Below are positions 1-12,546 of a DNA stretch of 64,000 nt, in pieces (positions within the stretch are counted from its first letter, which is position 1; each line of letters opens with the position of its first letter). Both the position numbers and the translations under genes were made by a program. The stretch is from Teratosphaeria epicoccoides (taxonomy: Eukaryota > Ascomycota > Dothideomycetes > Mycosphaerellales > Teratosphaeriaceae): assembly GCA_021401465.1 (NCBI GenBank), contig JADDMT010000104.1:1-64000 (forward strand), written 5' to 3'. The notes beneath the pieces are model-generated. The model did no database searches, had not been told where the DNA came from, and saw only the letters and a program-made list of their open reading frames with translations.

Positions 1-1995
1 GTCGCTTGAGTTCCTCGAAGGCATTCCGTTAGGCGTCGTCCTATACGAATGGTGTATCCTTCGTCGTAAGAGTCGTAAGTAGTGCCGTGATCTTCGAATA
101 GTTTGCCACAAATCTCCTGTAGAAGTTAGCGAATCCAAGGAAGGACTGTACTTCCTTAACATTAGTTGGCGTAGGCTACTCTTTTACGACCTAGACTTTC
201 TTAGTGTCTATCTTGATTCCATTCTATGCTACTACGTAGCCAAGGAATTATACTTCCTGCTTATGAAACTCGCTCTTCTGCAGCTTGACCTTTAGTCAGT
301 AGTCCTAGAGTTTCTGAAGTACCTTGCGTACGTGAGTCCTATGTTCTTCGATCGTCCGGGAATAGACGAGGATGTCGTCTAGGTATACAACTACAAAGAC
401 GTCGAGGTATTCTCGTAGCACATTGTTAATAAATGCCTGCCATGTAGCCAGGGCGTTTGTTAACCTAAATGGCATGACTATGTACTCGTAGTGCCTAAAC
501 CTAGTTCGGAACGCGGTCTTCTATTCTTCGCCTTCCTTAATTCGAATTCGATTATACGCTCCGGGTATGTCGAACTTCAAGAACTACATTGCTCCTTGCA
601 GGCGGTCCTGCAATTCCGAGAGCAAAGGAAGCGGATAACTATTCTTTATCGTGATGTCGTTTAATCCACGATAATCTACGCAGAGTCGCTAGTCATCTTC
701 CCCCTTAGGCACAAACAGGATTAGATATCCGGCTGGGGACTGCGACTCGCAAATGAAGCCTTTCCGGAGGTCGTCTTCTAGGTATTTCCGGAGAATCTCT
801 AGTTTCGCTGCTAATAACGGGCGAACTGATTGCTTTGTCAGTGTCTTGCCAGGGAGTAAGGGTATCCCGTAGTCCTACTCCTAGTGTTCTGGCAGAGCTT
901 CTTAGTCGGGTTCTTCCTCGAAAAGAGTAGCGAACTCTTTATACTTATCGGGAACTGTAAATTCGACCCTGACTTCCGATTGCATTGCTTTGACCCATAG
1001 GACGTGTACTTCCTGTTCTAGATCCTTGATGGCGGCTACTATCTCGCTTGAAGTCATAGCACATATTTCGATCTTGCCTAGTATGTCGTGCACTATAGGT
1101 AGAGGTATCGATCTTAAGAGTTCTGGGAACTAGATCCTCTCATTCTTCTAGTCGATATAGGGGTTAGCGTTCCTTAGCTATGGTAACCCTAGTACTACAT
1201 CCGAGCCTGGCGACTCCGTGATGTCGAACTAGAGCATCTCTTAGTGGCGTCCTATCCGCAGAGGCATCATCTCGGTCTCCTTGTCAACTATTCCTTGGTT
1301 GTACGTGACCGGCTTTCTATCGATCGCTTGTAGCGAGAAAGCATTCGTTTTCGCCTGTAGCTTTATCCTAGCTGTCCTGGCGAACTTGGGCGTCATGAAG
1401 ATTCCAGTACATCCTGAATCTATTAAGGCCCTGGCTAGCGTCTCGTCGATGTGCAACTATACTCTAAGGTTGTTCGCGTATCTGGCGCCGATCGCGGCAC
1501 ATCGTTACAGCCCTGTCTAGTCTGTCTGTAGGTCTAATTTCGGCGGACCTCGTCGTTTCCTGAATAACTGTCTTCACGGACTAGTTCAGGGATCGTGCGG
1601 TCTCGGCTTCTTCTGTAAGCGTTACCGTTTTCTAGCCTAAGAGATCGTTCGCGTTCTTGGCCTCGCTGTTCCTGCGCGTTCCTTGCGTACTCTATCTTTA
1701 AATGATAGACTCGGAGTCGTAGCGCTCGTGGAATCTGAATACCTTCGTGGGTTAGGTAGCCTCCCTAGGGCGTGAACTCTACCCCGAACGGTACAATTTC
1801 TTGGACAACTTTCTGATGCGCGTGAGGTTAAGCTACGACCGGTAGTCTCCTTAGGTGTCGTCGCATACGGTCGGCTAGTTCGTCATACTGAAGCTAGTCG
1901 ACGTGTTGTACTCTATTAATCCATGGGCAAGCCTGAGCCTACTAGTTCTATATGATCCGGATAATGTCGAGTCTAATGTCATGTGGCGGCATGGC
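1..1995 (-). mobile_element. Ty3/gypsy fragment A (RT, protease, end of gag), RIP-damaged
   Basis: Partial LTR retrotransposon on the minus strand, running off the left edge. It is nearly collinear with 5145-7135 of element B, differing mainly by C/T and G/A changes. Reading minus strand, the reverse transcriptase YLDD motif lies near 370-390. An aspartic protease with the active-site signature ALIDSGCTGIFM is at 1241-1456. The part from 1500 to 1995 matches the B region leading into gag. The frame is broken by many TAG codons where TGG is expected. The copy stops abruptly at 1995, where the LTR of element B begins. It cannot be active. Family is clear from RT and protease; its left end is not visible. 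Confidence 0.9.
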
Positions 1996-2485
1996 TGTCA
2001 TAAGGGTAGGTGCCGATAGCAGGAAGGTGACCAGGTGTTAGACTCGGGAGCTGTGAAGAATATCGACAATGGCAGTTGACCTTGTAACTAACTCTCCTCT
2101 AAGCAAGAGAGGATTGAATTGAGATTAAGCACGAAGCTCCTAACTGCCTGTCCTAAAGCCATCCCTATATACTAGAGAGCGACAGAGCAGCTCTGTTAGA
2201 TCTGTCGACAGACCCGACAGATCCGTGTCTATAGATCTGTAGACTAACCCTACAGATCTAAGGGTCTGTCATCACGTGACAGATCCCTTCTTCCTTATAA
2301 GCCTATGGATCTATAGACTAACCCTACAGATCCGGGGATCTGTCCTCACGTGACAGATCCTTTCTTCTATGACTATGCCTATGACTCATAGTACTCCTAT
2401 GACAGTACTATGACTCATAGCACTTAGGACCTACATGATCCTGTATCCTACAGTACTCCGGACAGTACTCCTGACACTCATGACA
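1996..2485 (-). repeat. 3' LTR of element B
   Basis: 490-bp terminal repeat with perfect 6-bp inverted ends (TGTCAT / ATGACA). It contains two copies of a roughly 55-bp unit (about 2234-2289 and 2309-2361). Each unit holds two potential hairpins, one with arms ATCTGTAG/CTACAGAT and one with arms GGATCTGTC/GACAGATCC, the latter enclosing a CACGTG E-box-like palindrome. A third-copy relative is at 17853-18322 in reverse orientation. Confidence 0.95.
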
Positions 2486-2561
2486 CTATCCCCCTCTTAG
2501 TCTAGCTCGTCCCTAAGCTACCTCATTAGTGCAGGGTTTCTCTTGTTTCTTCTTTTAAACT

Positions 2562-3197
2562 ATGATGTCTTCTCTTTCTACATCACTGCCTTGTGTCATT
2601 CTAGACACTAACGCCCCTTTAACGCAGAAACGCAAACGCCGCGCGAATCGAATCTATCGTTAGGGCCAGGACAGCATGAAGTCCTGTACTCGGTGTCAAG
2701 AGCTAAAGCTCGTCTGTCGGGTACACATTTCCTCGGGGAAATGTTCGTAATGTCACTTTAGCAACTGTCGGAGTTGCGACGCGAAGGTGACAGAGGTCGA
2801 ATGGAAGAAGTTAGGCAATTAGCGGAAAAGACTAATTGCCGATCTCGATCGTGCGAAGGTAGTCCTAGCCGAAGCTTCGCAGAAGATGCTAGAGGCGCAT
2901 GCGAAGGAGATGCGTCTTCGAAAACAGTTAGACGTAGTCGACTAGGAGGTCGAAGATGGTCGCGCTCTCGAGGAGCGCGAGATCAGGGAGGAGGAGGCCG
3001 AGGAACAAGCTCTTGCGCAGGCCGGGTTTCTTCTTGACCTAGATCCTTCCGCGGGTCTCGCTCTTAGTCCTACGACATGGAGCGCAATAGAGGGTTTCGC
3101 TAACTCCTCATATTGGGGTTTCCTGGATGGCGTGATAGCCGAGCCGGTCGACGGCGTCCCGCAGGAGTCTAGTCGTGGCTTAGGATCTTCTTCCTAG
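2562..3197 (+). pseudogene. Antisense cysteine-rich/coiled-coil ORF inside gypsy element B
   Basis: Open frame of 212 codons running opposite to gag-pol, between the integrase end and the 3' LTR. It begins with tandem ATGs. The decoded frame has a basic start, then a Cys-rich block (spacing CTRC, then LVC, KCS, CHFSNC, SCD) resembling a small zinc-binding module, and then a long charged coiled-coil stretch rich in Glu/Arg/Leu. Four in-frame TAG/TAA codons interrupt it; several are at sites where Trp is expected, as RIP would produce. The same ORF with identical 636-nt length is found in reverse in fragment D (17140-17775). Extra antisense ORFs have been reported in some fungal gypsy elements, but I cannot assign a function. 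It may encode a retrotransposon accessory or regulatory protein. Confidence 0.7.
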
Positions 3198-3323
3198 GTT
3201 CGTTCCTTTCTCGAAACTTCGTATCTTTTGCTAACAGTTTCGCAGGTGTTCTAGGGGTTCCTAGGTGTTCTCGGTACTCCCATATCCTTCCCATTTTACT
3301 AAGTACTGTCGCTGTCCGTCCTG

Positions 3324-6300
3324 CTAGCGAGTGTCGATAATCCTTTCGACAGAGTACTCCGGTTCTTCTACTTTAGGGTCGAGTAGTAAGGGTTCTGATT
3401 GCAGTGCGGCGTCCGGCGCTGCTTGTTCTAGCAGAGAGACATAGAACACAGGGTGTATTCTCATCTGCTCGGGTAGCTGTAATTCAAAATTGACTGGTCC
3501 TGTCTTAGCCTTAATCCTGAATGGTCCTAGTTTTACAGCGTCTAGTTTTTTACTCGGTTTGTCCGATTTGATGTGACGGCAGAGGAGATACACCTTGTCC
3601 CCCTCCTTTAGAATTAGTCCCTTAATTCTCTTACGATTCGCGTACCGTGCCATGTTCTGCTAATAGAACTGCAGGTCGAGTCGTGCTTCTGTTTGCAGTT
3701 AGCGTAGATGTTCTACTCGTCCGAGTGCTGCTAGGTTCGGATCACTAGCTAAGACGTCTAGAATGTCTTCTATAGCTGATCCATACGCCATCTGAAATGG
3801 CGAGAGTCCTGTCGACTCTGCTGGCGTACTATTATACGCGAGCTGTGCCATTAGCAACAACTCTACCTAGTTGTTCTAGTCCCTATTAACATAGGATCGA
3901 AGGTACTGTTCTAACGTCTAATTTAGGCGTTCTGTCTGTCTATCCGTCTAAGGGTAGAAGGAAGTACTTAATCGATGTTTGACCTGGAATTGTCTCATCA
4001 GGGCTCTCTAGAAGTTAGAGGTAAACACGGATCCTCGATCCGTTACTAGGTCCTGTAGCATGCCGTGTAATGCTACTACCCATTTGATGAAGACATGCGC
4101 GATATCTTTAGTCTTGAAGTCTTCGCGGTAAGGGATAAATTTCCCGAACTTAGTGAATCGGTCGACTACTACCATGATCCCGTCGAAGAACTCATTAGTC
4201 GCGGGTTCTCTCGACTGAGGTAGTTTGACGATAAAATCCATAGCGAGCGATTCCCATGGCCATTAAGGTACCTTTAGTGGTCGTAGTAGCCCATATGGTC
4301 TGTGACGGTCGTGCTTACTTCGTCGGCAAGTCACACATCGACGGACGTAGTCCTCGATTGCCTTGCTCATCCTAGGGAAGTAATATTCTTGTCAGAGAAT
4401 TTGCTTCATTTTAGACACTCCCGGGTGTCCTACCTGAGGTACGTCGTGTCGGAGGCGTAGTAGTTCCGATCGTAAAGACGTTAGCACGTATACTAATCCT
4501 TGAAACAGAAGGATTCCGTCTTCGTCTTCCTAATCCTCCTGTCCATCAATGTCGTCGCGGACAGCGAGTGCGGTTAGGTCATGGATTAGGGCGTTCTTTA
4601 GGTCGTCCTGAAACCTACTAGTCCATGTAACAGTCGTGGCCGCGAGTCGGTTGACTCCTAGCGTGCTATCGCTATTTTCCTAGAGAACAGCATGTTTCTC
4701 CCGCTTCACGCCCTTCATGTAGTCCGTCTGGCGGCTAAGTGCATCGGCGCGTGCGTTGTCGGTCCCCTTGCGATAGACGATCTTACAGTTAAAACTAGAG
4801 AGCTCCTCGCTCCACCGAACCTGTCGTCAGTTTAACTCTTTCGTCGTTGTGAAGTATCGCAAGTTCTCATGGTCTGTGTAGACCGTGACCTAGTGCTTAG
4901 AACCTTCTAAGTAGACCCGCCAGGCCTTGTAGGCATCTACTATGGCTAGAAGTTCTTTGTCGTGGACGTCATATCGGAGTTCCGGTCCAGACAATTTCCT
5001 CGAGTAGTAGGCGACTAGCTGTAGTCGTCTACTTGGTCCTAGTTGACTCAAGCATGCCCCGAGTGCTGCGTCGGAGGCATCTGTTTCGACTGTGATAGGC
5101 TTATCCGGGTCGAATACAAGTAAGATCGGCTAATCTGTAAATCGTCGCTTAAGTTCCTCGAAGGCATTCCATTAGGCGTCGTCCCATACGAATAGTGTAT
5201 CCTTCGTCGTAAGAGTCGTAAGTAGTGCCGTAATCTTCGAATAGTTTGCTACAAATCTCCTGTAGAAGTTAGCGAATCTAAGGAAGGACTATACTTCCTT
5301 AACATTAGTCGGCGTAGGCTACTCTTTTACGACCTAGACTTTCTTGGTGTCTATCTTGATTCTATTCTATGCTACTACGTAGCTAAGGAATTGTACTTCC
5401 TGCTTATGAAACTCGCTCTTCTGCGGCTTAACCTTTAGTCGGTAGTCCTAGAGTTTCTGAAGTACCTTGCGTACGTGAGTCCTATGTTCTTCGATCGTCC
5501 GGGAATAGACGAGGATGTCGTCTAGGTATACAACCACAAAGACGTCGAGGTACTCTCGTAGCACATTGTTGATAAATGCCTGCCATGTAGCCAGGGCGTT
5601 TGTCAACCTAAATGGCATGACTATGTACTCGTAGTGCCCGAACCTAGTTCGGAACGCGGTCTTCTATTCTTCGCCTTCCTTAATTCGAATTCGATTATAC
5701 GCTCCGGGTATGTCGAACTTCGAGAACTACATTGCTCCTTGTAGGCGGTCCTGCAATTCCGAGAGCAAAGGAAGCGGATAACTATTCTTTATCGTGATGT
5801 CGTTTAATCTACGATAATCCACGCAGAGTCGCTAGTCATCTTCCCCCTTAGGCACAAACAGGATCGGATATCTAGCCGGGGACTGCGACTCGCGAATGAA
5901 GCCTTTCCGGAGGTTGTCTTCTAGGTATTTCCGGAGAATCTCTAGTTTCGCTGCTAATAACAGGCGAACTAATTGCTTCGTCAGTGTCTTGCTAGAGAGT
6001 AAGGGTATCCCGTGGTCCTACTCCTAGTGTTCTGGCAGAGCTTCTTGGTCGGGTTCTTCCTCGAAAAGAGTAGCGAACTCTTTATACTCATTAGGAACTG
6101 TAAATTCGACCCTGACTTCCGATTGCGTTGCTTTGACCTATAGGACGTGCACTTCCTGTTCTGGATCCTTAATGGCAGCTACCATCTCGCTTAAAGTCAT
6201 AGCACATATTTCGATCTTGCCTAGTGCGTCGTGCACTACAGGTAGAGGTATCGATCTTAAGAGTTCTAGGAACTAGATCCTCTCATTCTTCTAGTCGATA

Positions 6301-7300
6301 TAGGGGTTGGCGTTCCTTAGCTATGGCAACCCTAGTACTACATCCGAGCCTGGCGACTCCGTGATGTCGAACTAGAGCATCTCTCGGTAGCGTCCTATCC
6401 GTAGGGGCATCATCTCGGTCTCCTCGTCAACTATTCCTTAGTTGTACGTGACCGGCTTTCTATCGATCGCTTGTAGCAAGAAAGCATTCGTTTTCGCCTG
6501 TAGCTTTATCCTAGCTGTCCTGGCGAACTTGGGCGTCATGAAGATTCCAGTACATCCTGAATCTATTAAGGCCCTAGCTGGCGTCTCGTCGATGTGCAAC
6601 CATACTCTAAGGTTGTTCACGTATCTGGCGCTAATCGCGGCACATCGTTGTAGCCCTGTCTAGTCCGTCTGTGGGTCTAATTTCGGCGGACCTCGTCGTT
6701 TCCCGAATAACTGTCTTCACGGACTAGTTCAGGGATCGTGCGGTCTCGGCTTCTTCTGTAAGCGTTACCGTTTTCTGGCCTAAGAGATCGTTCGCGTTCT
6801 TGGCCTCGCTGTTCCTGCGCGTTCCTTGCGTACTCCATCTTTAAATGATAGACTCGGAGTCGTAGCGCTCGTGGAATCTGAATACCTTCGTGGGTTAGGT
6901 AGCCTCCCTAGGGCGTGAACTCTACCCCGAACGGTACAATTTCTTGGACAACTTTCTGATGCGCGTGAGGTTAAGCTACGACCGGTAGTCTCCTCAGGTG
7001 TCGTCGCATACGGTCGGCTAGTTCGTCATACTAAAGCTAGTTGACGTGTTGTACTCCATTAATCCATGGGCAAGCCTAAGCCTACTAGTTCTGTATGATC
7101 CGGATAATGTCGAGTCCGATGTCATGTGGCGGCATGGCCTATCGCTCTATGCTCTCGTCTTCCTCGGAATCAGGAATGACGGCTTCGACAAGCTCGTAGT
7201 TGTCGTCCGAACCTTCTTCTTCTTCTTCTAGTTCCTGTTCTCTTAGGACTGTCGTACTAGAAGGTGTACCCCTTAGCGCACAGATCGACTGTGCCTTGTT
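3324..7300 (-). pseudogene. pol of element B: protease, RT, RNase H, integrase, chromo-like tail
   Basis: Decayed gypsy polyprotein on the minus strand. The protease motif ALIDSGCTGIFM lies at about 6438-6620. The RT catalytic YLDD is near 5510-5535. RNase H covers about 4660-5090. The integrase core includes 4008-4241, with a start at MDFIVKLP and the TDRG motif. The C-terminal GPY/chromo-type part is at 3324-3653, including KLGPFRIK and IHPVFYVSLLE. Open stretches of 60-110 codons are separated by TAG or TAA codons. The domain order (PR-RT-RH-IN) defines Ty3/gypsy rather than copia. No intact polyprotein can be made. Confidence 0.9.
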
Positions 7301-8480
7301 TCGGCTAGGGTACTATCCGGAACCATCTTTATCACTCTTGTGAATTCGACAATCGTCGTCGTAGCACGTAGTCCAAGTAAGTGCGGCATGGTCCGGTTCT
7401 CGAGTAGCGGCGACCTTTTGCTTAGGTGCTGTCGTTGTCGCGCGAGCCTGCTCTATCCTAGGCAGCTCTTGTCGTTGCTTCTTAGCAAAACATTCGCGGG
7501 AAAAGTGTCCTTTCTTTCCGCAGTTGTGGCACTCGAGATTACTCTTGTCGAATGGCTTCTTCAGACCATTCTGGGGAGGAGAGCCCTTCCGCGGCTTTCC
7601 TCGGGGTCCATTCCTCGGACGCCCCTTAGTCGCATCTAACTCCATAGGTTAGAGACCGTAGTAATCGCTTCGCCATTTCGGTGCCGATCGTTAGACCTTA
7701 TGGTTAGCCTGCGCCGGCTTGCGATTTCCATGTTGTCGTTCTTGCTGTCGTTCCTAGATGCGATTATCGATTCTAATCGCGAGATCGCTCATTTCCTTGA
7801 GTGTCGTTAGCCAATCTCCTCGGGCAATTTCATCTTTAACCGTCTCCTTCAGTCCCTAGTAGAACTGAGCGGCTAAAGCGTTATCATTCTAGTCGACTCG
7901 AGCAGAGAGGGTCTAAAAGTCCGCGTAGTACTTCGTGGCAGAACCCTTCTGCTAGATTCCTAGGAGAGCTCTTTCGGCCTCTTGTTGCTTATTACCGAGC
8001 CCGAACGCTTCGCGTAATGCCTTAAACAAAGACTTGTCTAAGTTAAGAATCTCCCTAGTCGTCGTCTTCCTAGCTTCGGCGCTACTAACGTGATCTAGAT
8101 AATCCGTTAGATGAGGCTGGATAAACTCGAACGCCGGTCCCTTCAGGTAAGAGACAATGTACATCATTCGCTTATGATGTGTCGTAAACCGTTCCGTATC
8201 TATGTTAAATGCTAACTAGCATTGTAGGATAAACATCTCGACTTAAGATCGTTGTCCTGTGAACTCTGTAGGGCTTCCTATCTTGAAGCCGTTGTTACCG
8301 TGTCTATTCCCGGTAGTTGAACCTGCGACGGATGCTAGAGCCATCTCGCTAAGGTGAATGGATTCGAGCTACTACGTGATTTAAGGTATAGCGGCAACTT
8401 ATTCTCGTGGTGTCGGTTAACTATCGCTAGAGCTTGAACTGACAGTTAAAGAACTACTTAACATAGGCGTATGTCAAGCG
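7301..8480 (-). pseudogene. gag of element B with CCHC zinc knuckle
   Basis: Minus-strand gag relic. The capsid-like part is open at 7952-8167 (MMYIVSYLKGPAFEFIQPHL...). The nucleocapsid part at 7313-7645 has a basic Gly/Pro/Lys-rich stretch followed by a CCHC zinc knuckle (CHNCGKKGHFSREC). Frames are interrupted by TAG codons. The start codon is not certain because the region up to the LTR at 8524 is damaged. In an active element Gag would package the RNA into virus-like particles in the cytoplasm. Confidence 0.85.
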
Positions 8481-8523
8481 CTCGCTGAGTCTCCTGATGC
8501 TTCCCTAGAAGTGGTGCTCAAAA

Positions 8524-9013
8524 TGTCATAAGGGTAGGTGCCGATAGCAGGAAGGTGACCAGGTGTTAGACTCGGGAGCTATGAAGAATATCGACAATAG
8601 CAGTTAACCTTGTAACTGACTCTCCTCTAAGCAAGAGAGGATTGAATTAAGATTAAGCACGAAGCTCCTAACTGCCTGTCCTAAAGCTATCCCTATATAC
8701 TAGAGAGCGACAGAGCAGCTCTATTAGATCTGTCGATAGACCTAACAGATCCGTGTCTGTAGATCTGTAGACTAACCCTACAGATCTAAGGGTCTATCAT
8801 CACGTGACAGATCCCTTCTTCCTTACAAGCCCATGGATCTGTAGACTAACCCTACAGATCTAGGGATCTGTCCTCACATGACAGATCCTTTCTTCTATGA
8901 CTGTGCCTATGACTCATAGTACTCCCATGATAGTACTATGACTCATAGCACTTAGGACCTACATGATCCTGTATCCTACAGTACTCCGGACAGTACTCCT
9001 GACACTTATGACA
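8524..9013 (-). repeat. 5' LTR of element B
   Basis: 490-bp partner of the LTR at 1996-2485, same ends and same internal duplicated hairpin units. Differences from its partner are nearly all C/T or G/A transitions, so the divergence is mostly mutational damage rather than age, and LTR divergence cannot be used directly to date the insertion. Confidence 0.95.
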
Positions 9014-9049
9014 ATACTGTCCTTAATACTCTCGACTTCCTACTCTTCG

Positions 9050-12000
9050 TTCTCTTCTGCTACTAGCATCGGGTCCGCGGGCTCTTTGCCCTCGCGCTGT
9101 ACCCATGGTTCGAGTAGAGATACGTAGAAGACGTCATGCACACGATACGACGATGGCAACGATAGCTAGTATGCCTACGAGCCTATCGCGTTGCGTATCC
9201 GGAAGGGTCCGACGAACCTTGGCGTCATCTTCTTGCTCGGAAGTTTTAGCTTGAGATTCTTCGTCAATAGTAACACCTTCGTACTAACTACGTACTACAT
9301 CGGTTTAGCACGGGTGTTATTATGTTTAATCTAGGATTCTGAGGCCTTTTTCTAGTGTTCTATTAGCACCGAATGTACCTCGCGCATACGCCGCGCTGAT
9401 TCCGCGGCGGCTGGCACCCTCTCCTTAGAAGACTTGTCCTGAGGCAGTTCTAGGTGTATTTCTGGATCAAAGCCATAGAGAATCTGAAATGGCGACATGC
9501 GCATAGTAGCATGCACGCTGTTATTGACTGCAAATTCCGCTATAGGAATTACGTCGGCCTAGGCATCCTGGTTCTTAGCGTAGTAGCACTGAAGGTACTA
9601 CTTAAGAGTCTAGTTCATACGTTTAGTCTGACCATTAGTCTGTAGATAGAATGCTGTACTTAGGCGGTACTTGACACGCGCTTCAAACACAAATTCTTGC
9701 TAGTATTCACTAGTAAAGACAGAACCTCGATCTAATAGGATACTTCGGGGGACACTAAAGCGCCGTATAACTTCGTCGCAAAGTAGCCGCGCAAGCTCGC
9801 TGCTTATGCACTTTTTCGTACATAGGATGAAGATATTCATCTTCGAGTATCAGTCGACTACTATAAGGACAGTATTAACCACATCGCCTTTCTACTTTGC
9901 TAGCGGCAAATCAGTAATGAAATCCATGGTCAAGTCTTGCCATGGTCTCTCTAGTAGTAGGAGCGCCTGAGTATCGCCGTAGGGGCGATGGCGCCGAGAT
10001 TTGCTAATCTGGCACGTCTGGCAGGATTTGACATAGTTAGAGACATCCTGTTCTAGCGTAGGCTACTAGTATTTGCGTCCGAGAAGTGCGTTTGTCTTCT
10101 CTACGCCAAAATGGCCCGCGAGTTTATTGTCATGATGAATACGGAGGAGCTGCGAACAGAGTGCGCGGTTAGCGGGTACGTAGAGCCTATTATCAAAGTA
10201 CCACAAGTCGCCTGACTTGGTCTAGTACTTCGGACTGCCTGCAGTGTCCTAGAGGGCTACACCCTCATTAATTAACTCCGGTTCTCGCTCTTGCAACCGC
10301 TGAATAAGTCTCGAGACTTCTTTAAAGGGTTCTTCAGACATCGCATGCTTACTACATGTAAGCCAGTTAACTACCGCACGGATTGAGCTAGACACGGTCG
10401 CCACAACTGCCAGATAGGAGGGTTCGTCACTAGCGGAGGCCGTGAGGCCCCATTAGACCTGCAGTCAACCTACAAGAGAAGCTAACGACAGATCGCCGCC
10501 CTAAACTACAAGCTTCGTTTGTAGCGTAGGGAGAAGCTGTTAGTCACCCTCTTCCCTAGTGTCATAGTCCGGTTGTCGCGAAGGACTGTTAGCCGGATTC
10601 GTCTTTCCGGAACGATGCTAGATAACGAAGTCAAAGCTAGCGAGGAAAGTCGCCTACCTTGCTTACTGACTACTTAGCTGCTTCATGCCCATGAAGCCGC
10701 GAAGGTTGTTATAGTCGGTAAGCACCTTAATAGGGTGCGCTACGCCTTCGAGGTAGTGTCGGTACTCCTTGAAGCTGTCAACAATAGCTAAAAGCTCTTA
10801 GTCGTAAGTCTCGTAGTTAAGCTTAGCGCCCTGTATCTTCCGCGACTAGAAGGCAATCAGGTACTATCGCGTACTGCCTTCGTGCGACTAGAGCTGCGAT
10901 ATAATTGCGGCTATTGCGAATTTTGAAGCATCGGTCTCTATCCGGATCTTCGTAGTAGGGTCAAAGTGCCGAAGTATAGGCGCAGTTTAAAAAGCTGCTT
11001 TAAGTTCAGAGAAGGCCTTGCTCTGAGCCTCCTCCTAAGGCACTTTCCCTGGCTTTTTTCCTCGAACCGCGCCCTTTGCGAGGGCCGTAAGGGGAGCCAC
11101 GATCTTCGAGTAAGATCGTATGAATCTGCAGTAGAAGTTAGTAAATCCTAGGAACACCTACACTTCTCGGAGGGTAGTCGGCCGCGGCTACTCCGCGATT
11201 ACGGACACCCTTCAGTCATCCATGATGACTCCTTCCGTGGAGACGATGTATCCGAGAAACTCAATCCTATCTGTCAGGAATGAGCACTTCTTTAGGTTCG
11301 CGTACAGAGCGAACTTGCGGAGCCATTCGAGCACTATACTTAGATGCCGAATATGCTCCTCCTTCGAGTTAGAATAGACTAGTATATCGTCCAAATATAC
11401 TACGTAGCAGGTGTTAACGAGGCTGGCTAGGGCCCGGTTGATATACGCTTAGAACGTCACTAGTACGTTAGTTAAGCTAAACGGCATCACTGTATACTCG
11501 AAGTGTCCGTACTACGTTCGGAATGTAGTCTTCTACTCGTCGCCCTTTCGGATCGGTATCCGGTAGTAGGCGTCCTTCAAGTCGATAGACGAGAAGATGG
11601 CGGCGCGACTAAGGCGGTCAAGCGTCTCGCTAATAAGTGGTAGGGGGCAGCGGTTCTTCTAGGTTACCGCGTTAAGGCCCCTATAGTTAACGCATAGGCG
11701 GAGCGTGTTGTCCTTCTTCGGGACGAACATAACTAACGCTCTAGCCTCGCTGTCGCTTCGTCGGATCCACGCGTTCCTTTGCGCCTTGTAGAGGTAGTCT
11801 CGAAGTGTCTCGAGCTGCGACTCCGACATAGGGTACAGAGGTCGATGCGGAGGATTGTAACCCTCCTTAAGGTTAATCGCATGTTCCGCGTCTAGGGCCC
11901 GGGCATAGGCCGCAGCCTCTGCGTCGAAAATATCGGCGTATTCCTCTAACTTAGGCGGAAGGGTAACGTCTTCCTTGACGTTCTGTATACGGACCGCATA

Positions 12001-12546
12001 CACGCATTAGACCTTCTTCATGTCCTTGTAGAAGCTGTGTGCGTCACGTATCCGCACCGCAGGAACTTCACCTATAGAGCCGTAGAACTAGTTGTCAGTA
12101 GCTCTATCAACAACGACTCCCTGGTTATGGCGCTAAGGGCGGCCGAGCAGGAGCTCCTTATCAGGAACGTCTTCGGCGTAGAAGACTTCGTTAGTCTCGC
12201 GCACTTCTCCCGAGGAGTCCGCGAGTTAGAGGCGCACGTTATACGCGCCTCGAGCCGCTACGCCTTCGCCCCGAAAAGACTTCATGGTAGGTAGCAGGGC
12301 TCCTAGGATCGGCTTCAAACCGAGCCGTATAATTACCCTCTAGGGTATCACATTGACCTCCGCAAGGTCATCTAACATACAGTCTACTAGCTCGAGCGAG
12401 CCATTAACTCGGACCGCGCCGGATAGGCGCCGCGCAGGCCACGAGTCTACACCATTAGTAACAGACAGCTTGGATACCTGCGGTAGCCATTCGGTTGTCT
12501 CGGGCTTGTCCTTCTTTCGCCTCCCCTCCAGGGAGGTTTCAGACAC
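9050..12546 (-). pseudogene. pol relic of element C (protease, RT, RNase H, integrase)
   Basis: Minus-strand polyprotein relic. The RT N-terminal region is open at 11659-12003 and carries the usual gypsy block with LKEGYNPPHRPLYPMS and ending LRLCVNYRGLN. The RT catalytic DDILVYS and the following block ending FLGYIVSTEGV are at 11212-11394. A protease-like stretch with a VDCMLDDLAEVNVIP segment lies at 12340-12546; its usual DSG/DTG active site is not intact. Integrase and RNase H parts to the left are recognisable only as fragments. Stops are frequent. Not functional. Confidence 0.8.

Larger units (their letters stand above)
1996..9013 (-). mobile_element. Ty3/gypsy LTR retrotransposon B, full structure, RIP-inactivated
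   Basis: Seven-kilobase element with two 490-bp LTRs (1996-2485 and 8524-9013) that start TGTCAT and end ATGACA. Order on the minus strand is 5' LTR, gag, protease, RT, RNase H, integrase with chromo-like tail, antisense ORF, 3' LTR, as in chromoviral Ty3/gypsy elements. All frames carry repeated TAG/TAA stops at positions where Trp or Gln is expected, consistent with RIP (CpA to TpA). The two LTRs differ almost only by transitions. The 5 bases left of the element (atggc) and right of it (atact) do not match, and the flanks belong to two different gypsy families, so no target-site duplication is visible. Confidence 0.93.

Noticed and set aside
7046..7231. Plus-strand frame across the gag/protease region of element B (and similar plus-strand frames at 1281, 6442 and 7340)
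   Set aside because: These lie opposite the damaged minus-strand gag-pol frames, have no domain, and are explained as complementary-strand shadows.
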